Positions 34,619 to 43,449 of a stretch of 64,000 nt of DNA are shown piece after piece. Origin of the DNA: Gammaproteobacteria bacterium (GTDB lineage: Bacteria; Pseudomonadota; Gammaproteobacteria; HTCC5015); NCBI GenBank assembly GCA_028284675.1, contig JANQRI010000005.1, positions 1-64,000 of the forward strand, in the 5' to 3' direction. The notes beneath the pieces are model-generated. The model ran no database searches. It was not told the DNA's origin and worked only from the letters and a program-made list of their open reading frames with translations. Position 1 is the stretch's first letter; each line of letters starts with the position of its first letter. The translations under genes and the position numbers were made by a program.

Positions 34619-36037
34619 TTAAAGTTGTAAATGCGCGGCGATCGCCGCGCCGACCGCGGCGGCTATTTCGCCTTTATTTTGTTTAATTGAGTACTCGGTG
34701 AGCTCCGGGTGCGATTCGACAAAGCTGGTATCAAAATGGGCGCCGGCGAACTCTTTGGAATTTAAAATCTGCATATGATACGGGATGGTCGTTTTAACGC
34801 CATGCACTTCGATATCTTTAAGTGCCCGCTTTGAACGTGCAATCAGTTCCGGCCATGACAGTGCCCAGACGATTAGCTTGACGCACATCGAATCGTAGTA
34901 GGGCGGGATATGATAGCCGGTGTAGATTGCGCCGTCGGTTCTGACGCCGGGTCCGCCGGCAGCAAAATAACGGCTGATACGGCCGAAGCTCGGTAAAAAA
35001 TCATTGCGTGGGTCTTCGGCGTTGATTCGGAATTCGATCGCGATTCCCCGGGTATGGATGTCCTGCTGCTTGACCGAGAGTTTTTTGCCGGCGGCAATTC
35101 TGATTTGTTCCTGTACGATATCAATCCCGGTGATGGTTTCTGAGACCGGGTGTTCGACCTGCAGCCGGGTATTCATTTCCATAAAATAAAACTGGTCGTC
35201 ATCGGACATTAAAAATTCCACTGTGCCGGCATTTTGATAACCAACCGCTTTGGCTGCACGCACGGCCAGATCACCGATATATTCGCGTTGTTTTTGCGTT
35301 AATTGCGGGGATGGCGCGATTTCGATCAGTTTTTGATGGCGGCGTTGAATCGAGCAATCCCGCTCATACAAGTGAATAATATTGCCACGGCTGTCAGCCA
35401 GAATTTGTACCTCGATGTGCCGGGGGTTAACAATGGCTTTTTCCATAAATATGTCGGCGCTGCCGAAGGCTTTGCTGACCTCAGAGCGTACGCGGTCAAA
35501 GTTATAGCCCAACTCGGATTCATCCTTACACAGGCGGATGCCCCGGCCGCCACCGCCGTTTGTCGCTTTCAACATGACCGGATAACCGATCTTTTTTGCA
35601 AATGCTTTAGCATCTTCGAGGCTTTCCAGGTTGCCCTCTGTGCCTGGCACAACCGGAATTTTGGCGGCAATCATTGCTTCCCGGGCTTTGATTTTGTCGC
35701 CCATCTGGCGGATGACTTTTGCATCGGGACCGATAAATTTGATGCCGCGCAGTGCGCATTGCTCGGCCAATGCCGGATTTTCAGATAGAAAGCCGTAGCC
35801 GGGATGCAGCGCATCGCAGCCGGTTGATACCGCCAGATCAACAATTCGCGATACATTCAGATAGCCGGCCACTGAGTCCGGGCCGATATTGTAGTTTTCG
35901 TCGGCTTTGGTCACATGCAGGCTATAGCGGTCGGCATCGGTATAAATGGCTGCCGATTTGATGCCCATTTCGTTACAGGCCCTGGCGATTCGAACTGCGA
36001 TTTCGCCCCGGTTTGCAATGAGTATTTTTTTTATCAA
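34619..36037 (-). CDS. pycA: Pyruvate carboxylase subunit A (biotin carboxylase)
   Basis: An ATP-grasp biotin carboxylase of 472 residues. It starts IKKILIANRGEIAVRIARAC, has the glycine-rich ATP loop MLKATNGGGGRGIRL, the EKAIVNPRHIEVQILAD segment and the catalytic EMNTRLQVEHPVSE with the Arg used for biotin deprotonation. AccC is the close alternative; pairing with pycB 35 bases downstream, and the absence of accB, favour the pyruvate carboxylase role. It heads the pycA-pycB-maf unit and is divergent from yceD. Confidence 0.92.
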   Translation of the reverse strand: MIKKILIANRGEIAVRIARACNEMGIKSAAIYTDADRYSLHVTKADENYNIGPDSVAGYLNVSRIVDLAVSTGCDALHPGYGFLSENPALAEQCALRGIKFIGPDAKVIRQMGDKIKAREAMIAAKIPVVPGTEGNLESLEDAKAFAKKIGYPVMLKATNGGGGRGIRLCKDESELGYNFDRVRSEVSKAFGSADIFMEKAIVNPRHIEVQILADSRGNIIHLYERDCSIQRRHQKLIEIAPSPQLTQKQREYIGDLAVRAAKAVGYQNAGTVEFLMSDDDQFYFMEMNTRLQVEHPVSETITGIDIVQEQIRIAAGKKLSVKQQDIHTRGIAIEFRINAEDPRNDFLPSFGRISRYFAAGGPGVRTDGAIYTGYHIPPYYDSMCVKLIVWALSWPELIARSKRALKDIEVHGVKTTIPYHMQILNSKEFAGAHFDTSFVESHPELTEYSIKQNKGEIAAAVGAAIAAHLQL

Positions 36038-36279
36038 ATTGATATCCGTGATGATTTAAATTTGCTGCTGTTTTAGCCAGATTTGTTGCAATAACACAGC
36101 TCCGGCTATTTTTTCTTAAAAAATATTTAAAATCAATAGTTTAGTGGGGTGTGTCAAATATTCCATGGCGTATATGCGGGTATTTCCTGTTAGCCGGGTT
36201 TTGGCAATGAGTCATTTTTGTGCATATTCCTTCAACTTGTTTTGACACCTATCTTACATCTCCCTAAAATTGCGCGCTT

Positions 36280-36792
36280 ATGCGTAGGCAACTGCCTGAT
36301 TACTTCAATCCGGATCATCTTGCGGACTCCGGGGCGACTATCGAGGGTATATGGCCAAAAGCACGTTTTGACCGTTTACTGAATATCCCCGAACTGGTGC
36401 CCGGCGATATTCGGCTGAAACTGCGTTTCTCACGCAGGGTATCAGGCAACATCGTCATTGACGGGCGTATTTTGGCTGAGCTGCAATTATTTTGCCAGCG
36501 TTGCCTGCAATTATTTGACTGGCGAATTGATGATGATGTTCATTTGCTGGTCGCAAAGGATGAACAGGAGCCGGTGCAGGATGCGGACTATGAGTTGTTA
36601 CCGGTTGATGATGAACGTAATGTGGAAATGTTGCAGCTGATCGAAACCGAGATTATTGTGCGCCTTCCGGATTATCCGGTACATGCACAGATCAGTGAAT
36701 GTGATCAGAAAATGCTGCGACAACGCGAAGATACTGATGCAAACGGGACCTCTGGTAATAACCCGTTTGCCATTCTTAAACAACTGAAATAA
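36280..36792 (+). CDS. yceD: YceD / DUF177 family protein
   Basis: A 170-residue protein of the DUF177 family. In E. coli and plants the family is needed for normal 23S rRNA accumulation. The conserved core is GRILAELQLFCQRCLQLFDWRIDDDVHLLV (Cys pair spaced CQRC) with the later ELLPVDDERNVEMLQLIETEI segment. It sits 11 bases before rpmF, the near-universal yceD-rpmF pairing, and it heads the plsX-fabH unit. The divergent pycA gene starts 242 bases away. Confidence 0.92.
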   Translation: MRRQLPDYFNPDHLADSGATIEGIWPKARFDRLLNIPELVPGDIRLKLRFSRRVSGNIVIDGRILAELQLFCQRCLQLFDWRIDDDVHLLVAKDEQEPVQDADYELLPVDDERNVEMLQLIETEIIVRLPDYPVHAQISECDQKMLRQREDTDANGTSGNNPFAILKQLK

Positions 36793-36803
36793 CGGAGTAA
36801 GCT

Positions 36804-36998
36804 GTGGCAGTACAACAACGCCGAAAAACCCCCTCACGTCGTGGTATGCGACGTTCCCACGATGCCCTGGGAGGACCGACTTTATCGGTTGATTCCACTA
36901 CCGGGGAAACACATCGTCGGCACCATGTCGGTGCAGATGGTTACTACCGTGGTCGCAAAGTGGTGGATACACAAAGCTTTGACGATGATGATGAGTAG
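36804..36998 (+). CDS. rpmF: 50S ribosomal protein L32
   Basis: A 64-residue basic protein beginning MAVQQRRKTPSRRGMRRSHD, the L32 signature. The middle LSVDSTTGETHRRHHVGADG and the end YYRGRKVV match the Cys-free form of L32, so no zinc ribbon is present. An acidic tail (DDDDE) follows. It starts 11 bases after yceD behind GGAG. A strong hairpin lies 25 bases after the stop. Confidence 0.96.
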   Translation: MAVQQRRKTPSRRGMRRSHDALGGPTLSVDSTTGETHRRHHVGADGYYRGRKVVDTQSFDDDDE

Positions 36999-37022
36999 CA
37001 CTGTTCACGGTAATTTTTCCAG

Positions 37023-37057
37023 CAGGGCTTGAGGTTACTCAAGCCCTGTTTGCTTTT
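37023..37057 (+). terminator. Intrinsic terminator or attenuator between rpmF and plsX
   Basis: A perfect 11-bp stem CAGGGCTTGAG (37023-37033) and CTCAAGCCCTG (37038-37048) with loop GTTA, followed by TTTGCTTTT. Strong enough to separate the abundant ribosomal message from plsX-fabH, with partial read-through likely. Confidence 0.85.
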
Positions 37058-37188
37058 CATCGTTGCAAATTACGGTGTTTGGCTGAAGATGAGTGTTTAT
37101 CAATGAATGTGCACAGCGGTTCCTATATAAAGGTAAAATTCGATATGATGCTTTGCGGTTTTATAATGCTCATATTTTCATACCAGGG

Positions 37189-38241
37189 ATGGCGGCAATA
37201 AGTCATAGTATGGTGGATTCGCAAACAGTCATTGCGCTCGATGCCATGAGTGGTGATTTGGGCCCGGAAGTGGTAATTGATGCTGCGGTATTTGTAGTGC
37301 AAAACTATCCGGCGTTAAGGCTTATGCTGGTCGGTGACCGGCCGGTTTTGGAAAAGTTGCTGGCCAGGCATGGCAACCAAGGTGATTTTTTGAATCAGAT
37401 TACGATTCGTCATGCCACTGAAATCGTTACGATGGATGAACCGCCGGCTCAGGCCTTGCGTTCTAAAAAAGATTCCTCAATGCGGGTTGCAATTAACCTG
37501 GTAAAAGACGGTCTGGCGCATGCAGCGGTCAGTGCCGGTAATACCGGTGCGTTGATGGCGACCGCACGGTTTGTTTTGAAAATGATTCCGGGTATCGACC
37601 GGCCTGCAATATGCAGTGCTTTGCCGTCGGCTCAAGGCCATACTTTTATGATGGACCTGGGGGCTAATGTTGATTGCAGTTCCGAACATTTATATCAGTT
37701 TGCATTAATGGGCTCGGTGCTGGTCAATGCGCTTGATAATGCCGAATCTCCCCGTATTGGTTTGCTGAATATCGGCGAGGAAGAGACCAAAGGTAATGAT
37801 ATCGTCAAACAGGCCAGCCAGTTATTAAGCAAAAGTGATCTTAATTACATTGGTTATGTGGAAGGCAATGATATCTTTGGCGATAAAGCGGATGTGATTG
37901 TGACGGATGGTTTTGTCGGTAATGTGTCTTTAAAGTCAACCGAAGGCGTTGCGAAGATGATTGCTGAGTATTTGCGGCAGGAGTTTAGCCGCGGTATTGT
38001 CAGCAGGGTGATTGGGTTTTTGGCTTTGCCGGTACTTAAGTCTTTTAAGCGTCGTATTGACCCCAGGCGTTACAATGGCGCCAGCTTGCTGGGTTTGCAG
38101 GGAGTCGTGGTCAAAAGCCACGGTAGCGCGGATAAAGTTGCATTTGCAAATGCGATTAAAATTGCGATGCGGGCTGTAGAGCATGACGTTCCCGCGGTAA
38201 TTGATCGTCAAATAAATAAACACAATGAAGCGGTAGCCTGA
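37189..38241 (+). CDS. plsX: Phosphate acyltransferase PlsX
   Basis: PlsX converts acyl-ACP to acyl phosphate, the first committed step of phospholipid synthesis with PlsY. Homology begins at TVIALDAMSGDLGPEVVIDA; the ATGs at 37189 (350 residues) and 37210 (343 residues) both give normal lengths, and neither has a good ribosome-binding site. The GTG at 37093 would add an unlikely lead. Other conserved parts: SSMRVAINLVKDGLAHAAVS, AGNTGALMATARFVL and NVDCSSEHLYQFALMGSV. fabH follows 17 bases downstream. Confidence 0.95.
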   Translation: MAAISHSMVDSQTVIALDAMSGDLGPEVVIDAAVFVVQNYPALRLMLVGDRPVLEKLLARHGNQGDFLNQITIRHATEIVTMDEPPAQALRSKKDSSMRVAINLVKDGLAHAAVSAGNTGALMATARFVLKMIPGIDRPAICSALPSAQGHTFMMDLGANVDCSSEHLYQFALMGSVLVNALDNAESPRIGLLNIGEEETKGNDIVKQASQLLSKSDLNYIGYVEGNDIFGDKADVIVTDGFVGNVSLKSTEGVAKMIAEYLRQEFSRGIVSRVIGFLALPVLKSFKRRIDPRRYNGASLLGLQGVVVKSHGSADKVAFANAIKIAMRAVEHDVPAVIDRQINKHNEAVA

Positions 38242-38258
38242 TCAGAAAGGGGGTAAAA

Positions 38259-39194
38259 GTGGTTTATTCACGAATTGCAGGTACCGGATCTTTTCTGCCT
38301 GAGAAAGTATTGACCAACGCCGATCTGGAAAAGATGGTGGACACTTCAGATGCCTGGATACAAGAGCGCACCGGCATTCGTGAGCGGCGTATCGTGGCTG
38401 ATGGCGAAACAACCACGGATCTTGCCGCCGGTGCATTGGAAAATGCGCTCGCAGCTGCCGGCAGATCGGCATCTGATCTGGATTTAATTATTGTGGCTAC
38501 CTGCACGCCGGATAGCCTGTTTCCCAGTACTGCGGTGCGCTTGCAACGGCGTTTCGGTATATCCACGTTGCCCGGGTTGGATCTTAATGCGGCTTGTTCC
38601 GGGTTTATTTATGGCTTAAGTATTGCGGACAATATGATACGTGCCGGCAGCAACCGATGTATTGCTGTTATCGGTGCCGAGCGTATGTCAACGATTCTGG
38701 ACTGGAATGATCGGGGTACCTGTGTGTTGTTTGGAGACGGTGCCGGCGCGGTTATTCTTGAAGCTGCAGAGACACAGGGCGTAATCTCCACACATATTCA
38801 TGCGGACGGCAAGCATGAAGACCTGCTTTATCATGACATGGCACAGAATGCAGTGATTATGCAGGGCAATGAGGTGTTTAAGGTTGCGGTCCGTACACTG
38901 GAGCGAATTGTTGATCAAACACTCGATGCAAATGGCCTGGAGAAAACAGCAGTTGATTGGTTGATCCCACATCAGGCAAACTTACGTATTATGCTGGCAA
39001 CGGCCCGAAGGCTCGGGCTCGCGGAAGACAGAGTCATTGTGACAGTTGATACACATGGAAATACCTCTGCTGCATCGATTCCGCTGGCATTGGATCATGG
39101 GGTTCGTTCCGGCGCGATTCAGCGGGGTGAAACCTTATTAATGGAGTCTTTTGGCGCAGGTTTTACCTGGGGATCGGCTTTGGTGAAGTACTAA
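38259..39194 (+). CDS. fabH: 3-oxoacyl-ACP synthase III (KAS III)
   Basis: FabH condenses acetyl-CoA with malonyl-ACP to start fatty-acid synthesis. The 311-residue protein uses a GTG start behind AAAGGGGG. The catalytic triad is visible: Cys in LNAACSGFIYGLS, His in LIPHQANLRIM and Asn in DTHGNTSAASIPLAL. The last block, LMESFGAGFTWGSALVKY, is typical. fabD, fabG and acpP usually follow but do not here; a response regulator gene comes next. Confidence 0.96.
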   Translation: MVYSRIAGTGSFLPEKVLTNADLEKMVDTSDAWIQERTGIRERRIVADGETTTDLAAGALENALAAAGRSASDLDLIIVATCTPDSLFPSTAVRLQRRFGISTLPGLDLNAACSGFIYGLSIADNMIRAGSNRCIAVIGAERMSTILDWNDRGTCVLFGDGAGAVILEAAETQGVISTHIHADGKHEDLLYHDMAQNAVIMQGNEVFKVAVRTLERIVDQTLDANGLEKTAVDWLIPHQANLRIMLATARRLGLAEDRVIVTVDTHGNTSAASIPLALDHGVRSGAIQRGETLLMESFGAGFTWGSALVKY

Positions 39195-39263
39195 AGGCGA
39201 TTTCCTTTATTGCGTTACCGTTAAATCAGAGCTTTCAAAACCAGAGTTCAGCGAGAAGTCGCT

Positions 39264-39908
39264 ATGATCAAAATGCTTATCGTCGATGACCATGATCTGG
39301 TTCGTGCCGGCATCACCAGAATACTCGGTGATGTGGTGGACCTTGAGGTGGTTGGTGAGTGTTCCAGCGGGGAAGAGGCGATGACGGAATGCCAACGTTT
39401 GCGGCCTGATGTGGTGCTGATGGATCTGCATATGCCAGGCATGGGCGGTATGGAGGCTGCAAAACGCATAATAGATCGCTATAGCGATATCAAAGTTATC
39501 ATTTTAACCGCAGAGTCGGAAACACCGATTTCAAAACACACGATTAAATTTGGTGTGTCCGGATATTTGACCAAAGGCTGTGATGTCGATGAAATGGTTA
39601 AAGCGATTAAGCAGGTTCACGCCGGGCAGCGCTATATATCGCCGGTGGTTGCGCAGAAGCTGGCATTGTCGATGCTGGATGGCGATAAGTCCCCACTAGA
39701 GAAACTCAGCAAGCGTGAACTGGAAGTGTTGATTCGTATCAGTAAGGGGCAAACCAACCGCGAGATTGCAGATCAACTACACCTTAGTCCGAAAACGACC
39801 AGCACCTACCGTTCCCGGCTGTTGGAAAAACTGGATGCGTCCAATGATGTGGAGTTAAGCCGGATTTGCCGCGATGCGGGGTTATTGAATAACCCGACAG
39901 AGGCATAA
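39264..39908 (+). CDS. uvrY: UvrY/GacA-type response regulator
   Basis: A 214-residue NarL/FixJ-family regulator. The receiver domain has the acidic pair in LIVDDHD, the phospho-acceptor Asp in DVVLMDLHMPG and the Lys in GYLTKG. A LuxR-type helix-turn-helix follows (LSKRELEVLIRISKG to HLSPKTTSTYRSRLLEKL). Immediate neighbour of uvrC, as for GacA/UvrY, which drives CsrB-type small RNAs with the BarA/GacS kinase in many gammaproteobacteria. That role here is by homology and context; the kinase gene is not in the window. Confidence 0.93.
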   Translation: MIKMLIVDDHDLVRAGITRILGDVVDLEVVGECSSGEEAMTECQRLRPDVVLMDLHMPGMGGMEAAKRIIDRYSDIKVIILTAESETPISKHTIKFGVSGYLTKGCDVDEMVKAIKQVHAGQRYISPVVAQKLALSMLDGDKSPLEKLSKRELEVLIRISKGQTNREIADQLHLSPKTTSTYRSRLLEKLDASNDVELSRICRDAGLLNNPTEA

Positions 39909-40031
39909 ATCAGGTTTAGGTACTGATCAATCCTGTGTGATCTTTAATATAGCGCGATCCCGGATGCCTATGGCTACTGAAGGGCGATATTAAGCTATCC
40001 GGTTACGAAGTATTTCAGGCTTCCATATTCT

Positions 40032-41858
40032 ATGTCAGCTGAAGAAAATCGTTTCGATTATAAAGCCTATCTGAAAACACTGAGCACGCGGCCGGGTGTT
40101 TATCGCATGCTTGATGCCAATGAAAAAATACTTTATGTCGGCAAAGCAGATAACCTGAAGGCCAGAGTCAGCAGTTATTTCCGTAGAGATGCGTTGCCGG
40201 TCCGGATTCAGGCTATGGTTGCGCAAATAGCGGATATTCAAATTACGATCACTAACACGACCGTTGAGGCTTTGTTGCTTGAGAGTAATTTAATCAAAGA
40301 GCTGAAGCCCAAATATAATATTTATCTGCGGGATGATAAGAGTTACCCCTATATTTATGTTTCCACCGATAGTACATTCCCCCGCCTGGCGTTTGACCGG
40401 GGGAAACAACATGGAAACGGACGTTATTTCGGGCCATACCCAAGTGCGTCGGCGGTGCGGGAAACGTTGGGGTTGTTGCAAAAACTTTTCCAGGTCAGGC
40501 AGTGTGAAGACAGTTTTTTCCGTAACCGTTCAAGGCCGTGTTTACAGTATCAGATTAAGCGTTGTTCCGCGCCATGTGTTGGTTTGGTTTCTGAGGGTTC
40601 TTATCAGCAGGATGTTGAAAAAAGTCTGTTATTTTTAAACGGAAAAAATACCGAGGTGATTGATGTTCTTGCCGGCCAGATGGAGAAAGCGTCTGCTGAA
40701 TTAAACTATGAGGCGGCTGCAACTTACCGGGATCAGATCCAATATCTGCGAAAAATTTATGATAAACAATATATCAGTGGCGAGGGCGGGGATCTGGATA
40801 TTATCGCAAGCGTTATTGAAGATAGAGTTGCCTGTGTGCAGGTTTTTTATGTTCGTGGTGGGCGGGTATTGGGTAACAAAGCGTTTTTTCCGTCTGTGCC
40901 GGAGAATGCAGCCAATAAAGATGTGTTACATGCGTTTATTTCCCAGTATTATGCACGCCACGAGATTATCGCGGAGTTGCTGGTCAATGAGCCTATCGAG
41001 GATCAGCAAATGCTGGCGGATATTTTAAGTACGCGCACTGAAATTAATGTTTCTATCTCCGGTAAAGTCCGGGGCGAGCGTGCAAAATGGTTGCGGTTGG
41101 CCGAGGCAAATGCGAAAGCTGCGCTCAATACCTATTTGTCTTCACGCCAGGGTTTATTGCAGAAGTTTGAAAGTCTGAAAAACCTGCTGGAGCTGGATAC
41201 CATTCCAGAACGTATAGAGTGCTTCGATGTTAGCCATACCCGTGGTGAAGCAACAGTTGCCGCATGTGTGGTTTTTGATCAGCAAGGCCCGGTGAAATCA
41301 GATTACCGGCGTTTTAATATTAAGGGGGTCACCCCCGGGGATGATTACGCCGCAATGCGGCAGGCACTGGAACGGCGTTACACCCGTCTTAAGAAAGGTG
41401 AAAGCAAAATGTCGGATGTTCTGTTGATTGATGGCGGTAAAGGCCAGGTCGCTGAAGCGATGAGTGTTATGGAGGAATTACAGATTCAGGAACTCGCAAT
41501 TGTCGGTGTTGCCAAGGGCCCCGAGCGTATTGCCGGTCGCGAACGGCTGGTTGTGCCGCATTTGAATAAAACCCTGGTTACTGCTGCCGATACGCCGGGT
41601 TTGCATCTGATACAGAATATTCGCGATGAGGCGCACCGGTTTGCTATTACCGGTCATCGTGCACGGCGCAGTAAGGCCCGAAATCGCTCAGTGCTTGAGG
41701 ATATAGAAGGCCTGGGCCCGAAACGGCGCCAGGCATTGTTGCAGCAGTTTGGAGGGTTACAGGGGCTTAAAAAAGCCGGAATCGAGGATCTGGCCGGTGT
41801 TCAGGGTATCAGTGATAAAATGGCCCAAAAAATTTACCTTACATTGCATGAAAGTTAG
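40032..41858 (+). CDS. uvrC: Excinuclease ABC subunit C
   Basis: UvrC makes both incisions in nucleotide excision repair. The 608-residue protein has the GIY-YIG domain at the start (PGVYRMLDANEKILYVGKAD), the UVR domain (SAELNYEAAATYRDQIQYL), the RNase H-like C-terminal endonuclease (ECFDVSHTRGEATVAACVVF, VLLIDGGKGQVAEAM) and a tail with two helix-hairpin-helix motifs (LEDIEGLGPKRRQALLQQFG). It follows uvrY by 123 bases and precedes pgsA by 12. Confidence 0.97.
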   Translation: MSAEENRFDYKAYLKTLSTRPGVYRMLDANEKILYVGKADNLKARVSSYFRRDALPVRIQAMVAQIADIQITITNTTVEALLLESNLIKELKPKYNIYLRDDKSYPYIYVSTDSTFPRLAFDRGKQHGNGRYFGPYPSASAVRETLGLLQKLFQVRQCEDSFFRNRSRPCLQYQIKRCSAPCVGLVSEGSYQQDVEKSLLFLNGKNTEVIDVLAGQMEKASAELNYEAAATYRDQIQYLRKIYDKQYISGEGGDLDIIASVIEDRVACVQVFYVRGGRVLGNKAFFPSVPENAANKDVLHAFISQYYARHEIIAELLVNEPIEDQQMLADILSTRTEINVSISGKVRGERAKWLRLAEANAKAALNTYLSSRQGLLQKFESLKNLLELDTIPERIECFDVSHTRGEATVAACVVFDQQGPVKSDYRRFNIKGVTPGDDYAAMRQALERRYTRLKKGESKMSDVLLIDGGKGQVAEAMSVMEELQIQELAIVGVAKGPERIAGRERLVVPHLNKTLVTAADTPGLHLIQNIRDEAHRFAITGHRARRSKARNRSVLEDIEGLGPKRRQALLQQFGGLQGLKKAGIEDLAGVQGISDKMAQKIYLTLHES

Positions 41859-41870
41859 AATAGGCGATAA

Positions 41871-42434
41871 ATGTCACTAACCATTCCAAATATTCTGACA
41901 TTGTTCAGAATCGTCCTGATACCAATTCTATTTATACTCTTTTGGTTGCCGGTCGATTGGGCCCGGCCTGCTTGTGGTATTGTTTTCACGCTGGGTGCGG
42001 TCACCGACTGGTTTGATGGGTATCTGGCCCGTCGTTTGGGTCAGCACACGAATTTCGGTGAGTTTCTTGATCCGGTAGCGGATAAGTTGATGGTTGTGTC
42101 AGCATTGATACTGATTCTCAGTGGTGAGCCAAAATTATGGATGGTGATTCCGGTCGCCGTTATTATCGGGCGTGAAATTGTAATCTCCGCGCTGCGCGAA
42201 TGGATGGCCGAGCTGGGTAAACGTGCTCAGGTGGCCGTCAGTATGGTTGGAAAAACCAAAACAACGTTTCAAATGATTGCAATTGCGTTTTTGTTGTTTG
42301 AGCAGCCGTTGCTGGGTATTCAGATTTACCCTATTGGAGTGCTGCTTTTGCAGGTTGCCGCCGTGCTGACGATTATGTCGATGTTTTTATATCTGAAATC
42401 AGCCTGGCCTTATATCGGAGAGTCACGCAATTGA
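41871..42434 (+). CDS. pgsA: CDP-diacylglycerol--glycerol-3-phosphate 3-phosphatidyltransferase
   Basis: PgsA makes phosphatidylglycerol phosphate from CDP-diacylglycerol. The 187-residue inner-membrane protein has the CDP-alcohol phosphatidyltransferase motif in TDWFDGYLARRLGQHTNFG with the following EFLDPVADKL. Several hydrophobic helices fit the family. It follows uvrC closely, the usual arrangement, and is followed by tRNA-Gly as in many gammaproteobacteria. Confidence 0.96.
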   Translation: MSLTIPNILTLFRIVLIPILFILFWLPVDWARPACGIVFTLGAVTDWFDGYLARRLGQHTNFGEFLDPVADKLMVVSALILILSGEPKLWMVIPVAVIIGREIVISALREWMAELGKRAQVAVSMVGKTKTTFQMIAIAFLLFEQPLLGIQIYPIGVLLLQVAAVLTIMSMFLYLKSAWPYIGESRN

Positions 42435-42451
42435 TCCGGCACAGTGTGTGC

Positions 42452-42479
42452 TTGACTAGATCTTCGTGCGGGTTAGAAT
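42452..42479 (+). promoter_or_regulatory. Sigma-70 promoter for tRNA-Gly
   Basis: TTGACT at 42452-42457 and TAGAAT at 42474-42479, 16-base spacer, five of six matches to each consensus. The tRNA begins 20 bases after the -10, a good distance for a short leader. So the tRNA is probably not dependent on read-through from pgsA. Confidence 0.75.
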
Positions 42480-42499
42480 AACCGCCCTGCCGATATCAA

Positions 42500-42575
<76 letters not shown>

Positions 42576-42686
42576 TTAAGTCGTTGATTTTAAAGAAACC
42601 GGTTTTTATATTGCTGCAGTATGGCCATAAGTCGATGTGCCTGACTGTGGCTCAATGTACGGTTGCTTATTTTAGTAAGCTTTAGC

Positions 42687-43292
42687 CTAGTACTTAATAC
42701 TGCAGCCATAAGGTGCGGTTTTCGTTTTGGCAATTTTCTCGCCGGCCAATAATGAGTCCATCGCACTGCGCAGAAAGTTCTCTGACTTCGGAATATCGGC
42801 AGGATCGGCACTGTTAATACTGTCGATAGCTCCGTTATATCTCAATATTCCAGCCTGGTCGATGACAAAGATATGTGGTGTAGTGCGGGCGCCGTACAGG
42901 CGGCCGACTTCGCCGTCAGGGTCCAGTAATACCGCGGTTGGCTGGGCACCTCTTGACGCGGTGAGCTCATTCGCTTGAGTGCCTGAAACATAGCCTTGTT
43001 TGCCGGGTGCGGATGAAATAATCGACAACCAGATAATATTTTTTTCAGTGTATAACTTTTGCAGCGCTTGCATATTGCCGCTTTTATAATGCTTGCGCAC
43101 AAACGGACAGTCATGGTTTGTCCATTCGAGAATAACAATCCGGTCTTTAAAATCACTCAGCGATACCGATGCAGCATTACTGTCCGGTAATGTAAAAGCC
43201 GGGGCATTACTCCCGATTTTAGCTGTTGCAAAGACGTTTGAAGAAACGGATAAACACAGGCATACCAGTAAGATACGGTTTATTTTATTCAT
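42687..43292 (-). CDS. Redoxin (thioredoxin-like) family protein, secreted
   Basis: A 201-residue thioredoxin-fold protein with a signal peptide (ILLVCLCLSVSSNVFA), starting at the ATG at 43292. After cleavage it reads AKIGSNAPAFTLPDSNAASV, an AhpC/TSA-redoxin opening. The likely redox-active Cys is in LEWTNHDCPFVRKHY (single Cys, no CXXC). The cis-Pro segment ARTTPHIFVIDQAG is present. The C-terminal PYGCSIKY carries another Cys that could pair with the first. Family members are thiol peroxidases or disulfide exchangers; the role here is unknown. Confidence 0.87.
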   Translation of the reverse strand: MNKINRILLVCLCLSVSSNVFATAKIGSNAPAFTLPDSNAASVSLSDFKDRIVILEWTNHDCPFVRKHYKSGNMQALQKLYTEKNIIWLSIISSAPGKQGYVSGTQANELTASRGAQPTAVLLDPDGEVGRLYGARTTPHIFVIDQAGILRYNGAIDSINSADPADIPKSENFLRSAMDSLLAGEKIAKTKTAPYGCSIKY

Positions 43293-43449
43293 TTGCAAAG
43301 CGTCTCCCATTGACGATTGTTATTGCTTGAGTACGAATGTCGAATGCTGAAAAAGTTCCATATGAAAGCGTCAATAGCGCAGTAAATCAGGGTTTGTACC
43401 GTCAGAGGCTGCTATTATAGAATGAACCATTTAGGGCTTCTGACCAAAT

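Noticed and set aside
37093..37188. N-terminal extension of plsX from the GTG at 37093
   Set aside because: The 32 extra residues are not PlsX-like, and the family N-terminus fits the ATGs at 37189 or 37210.
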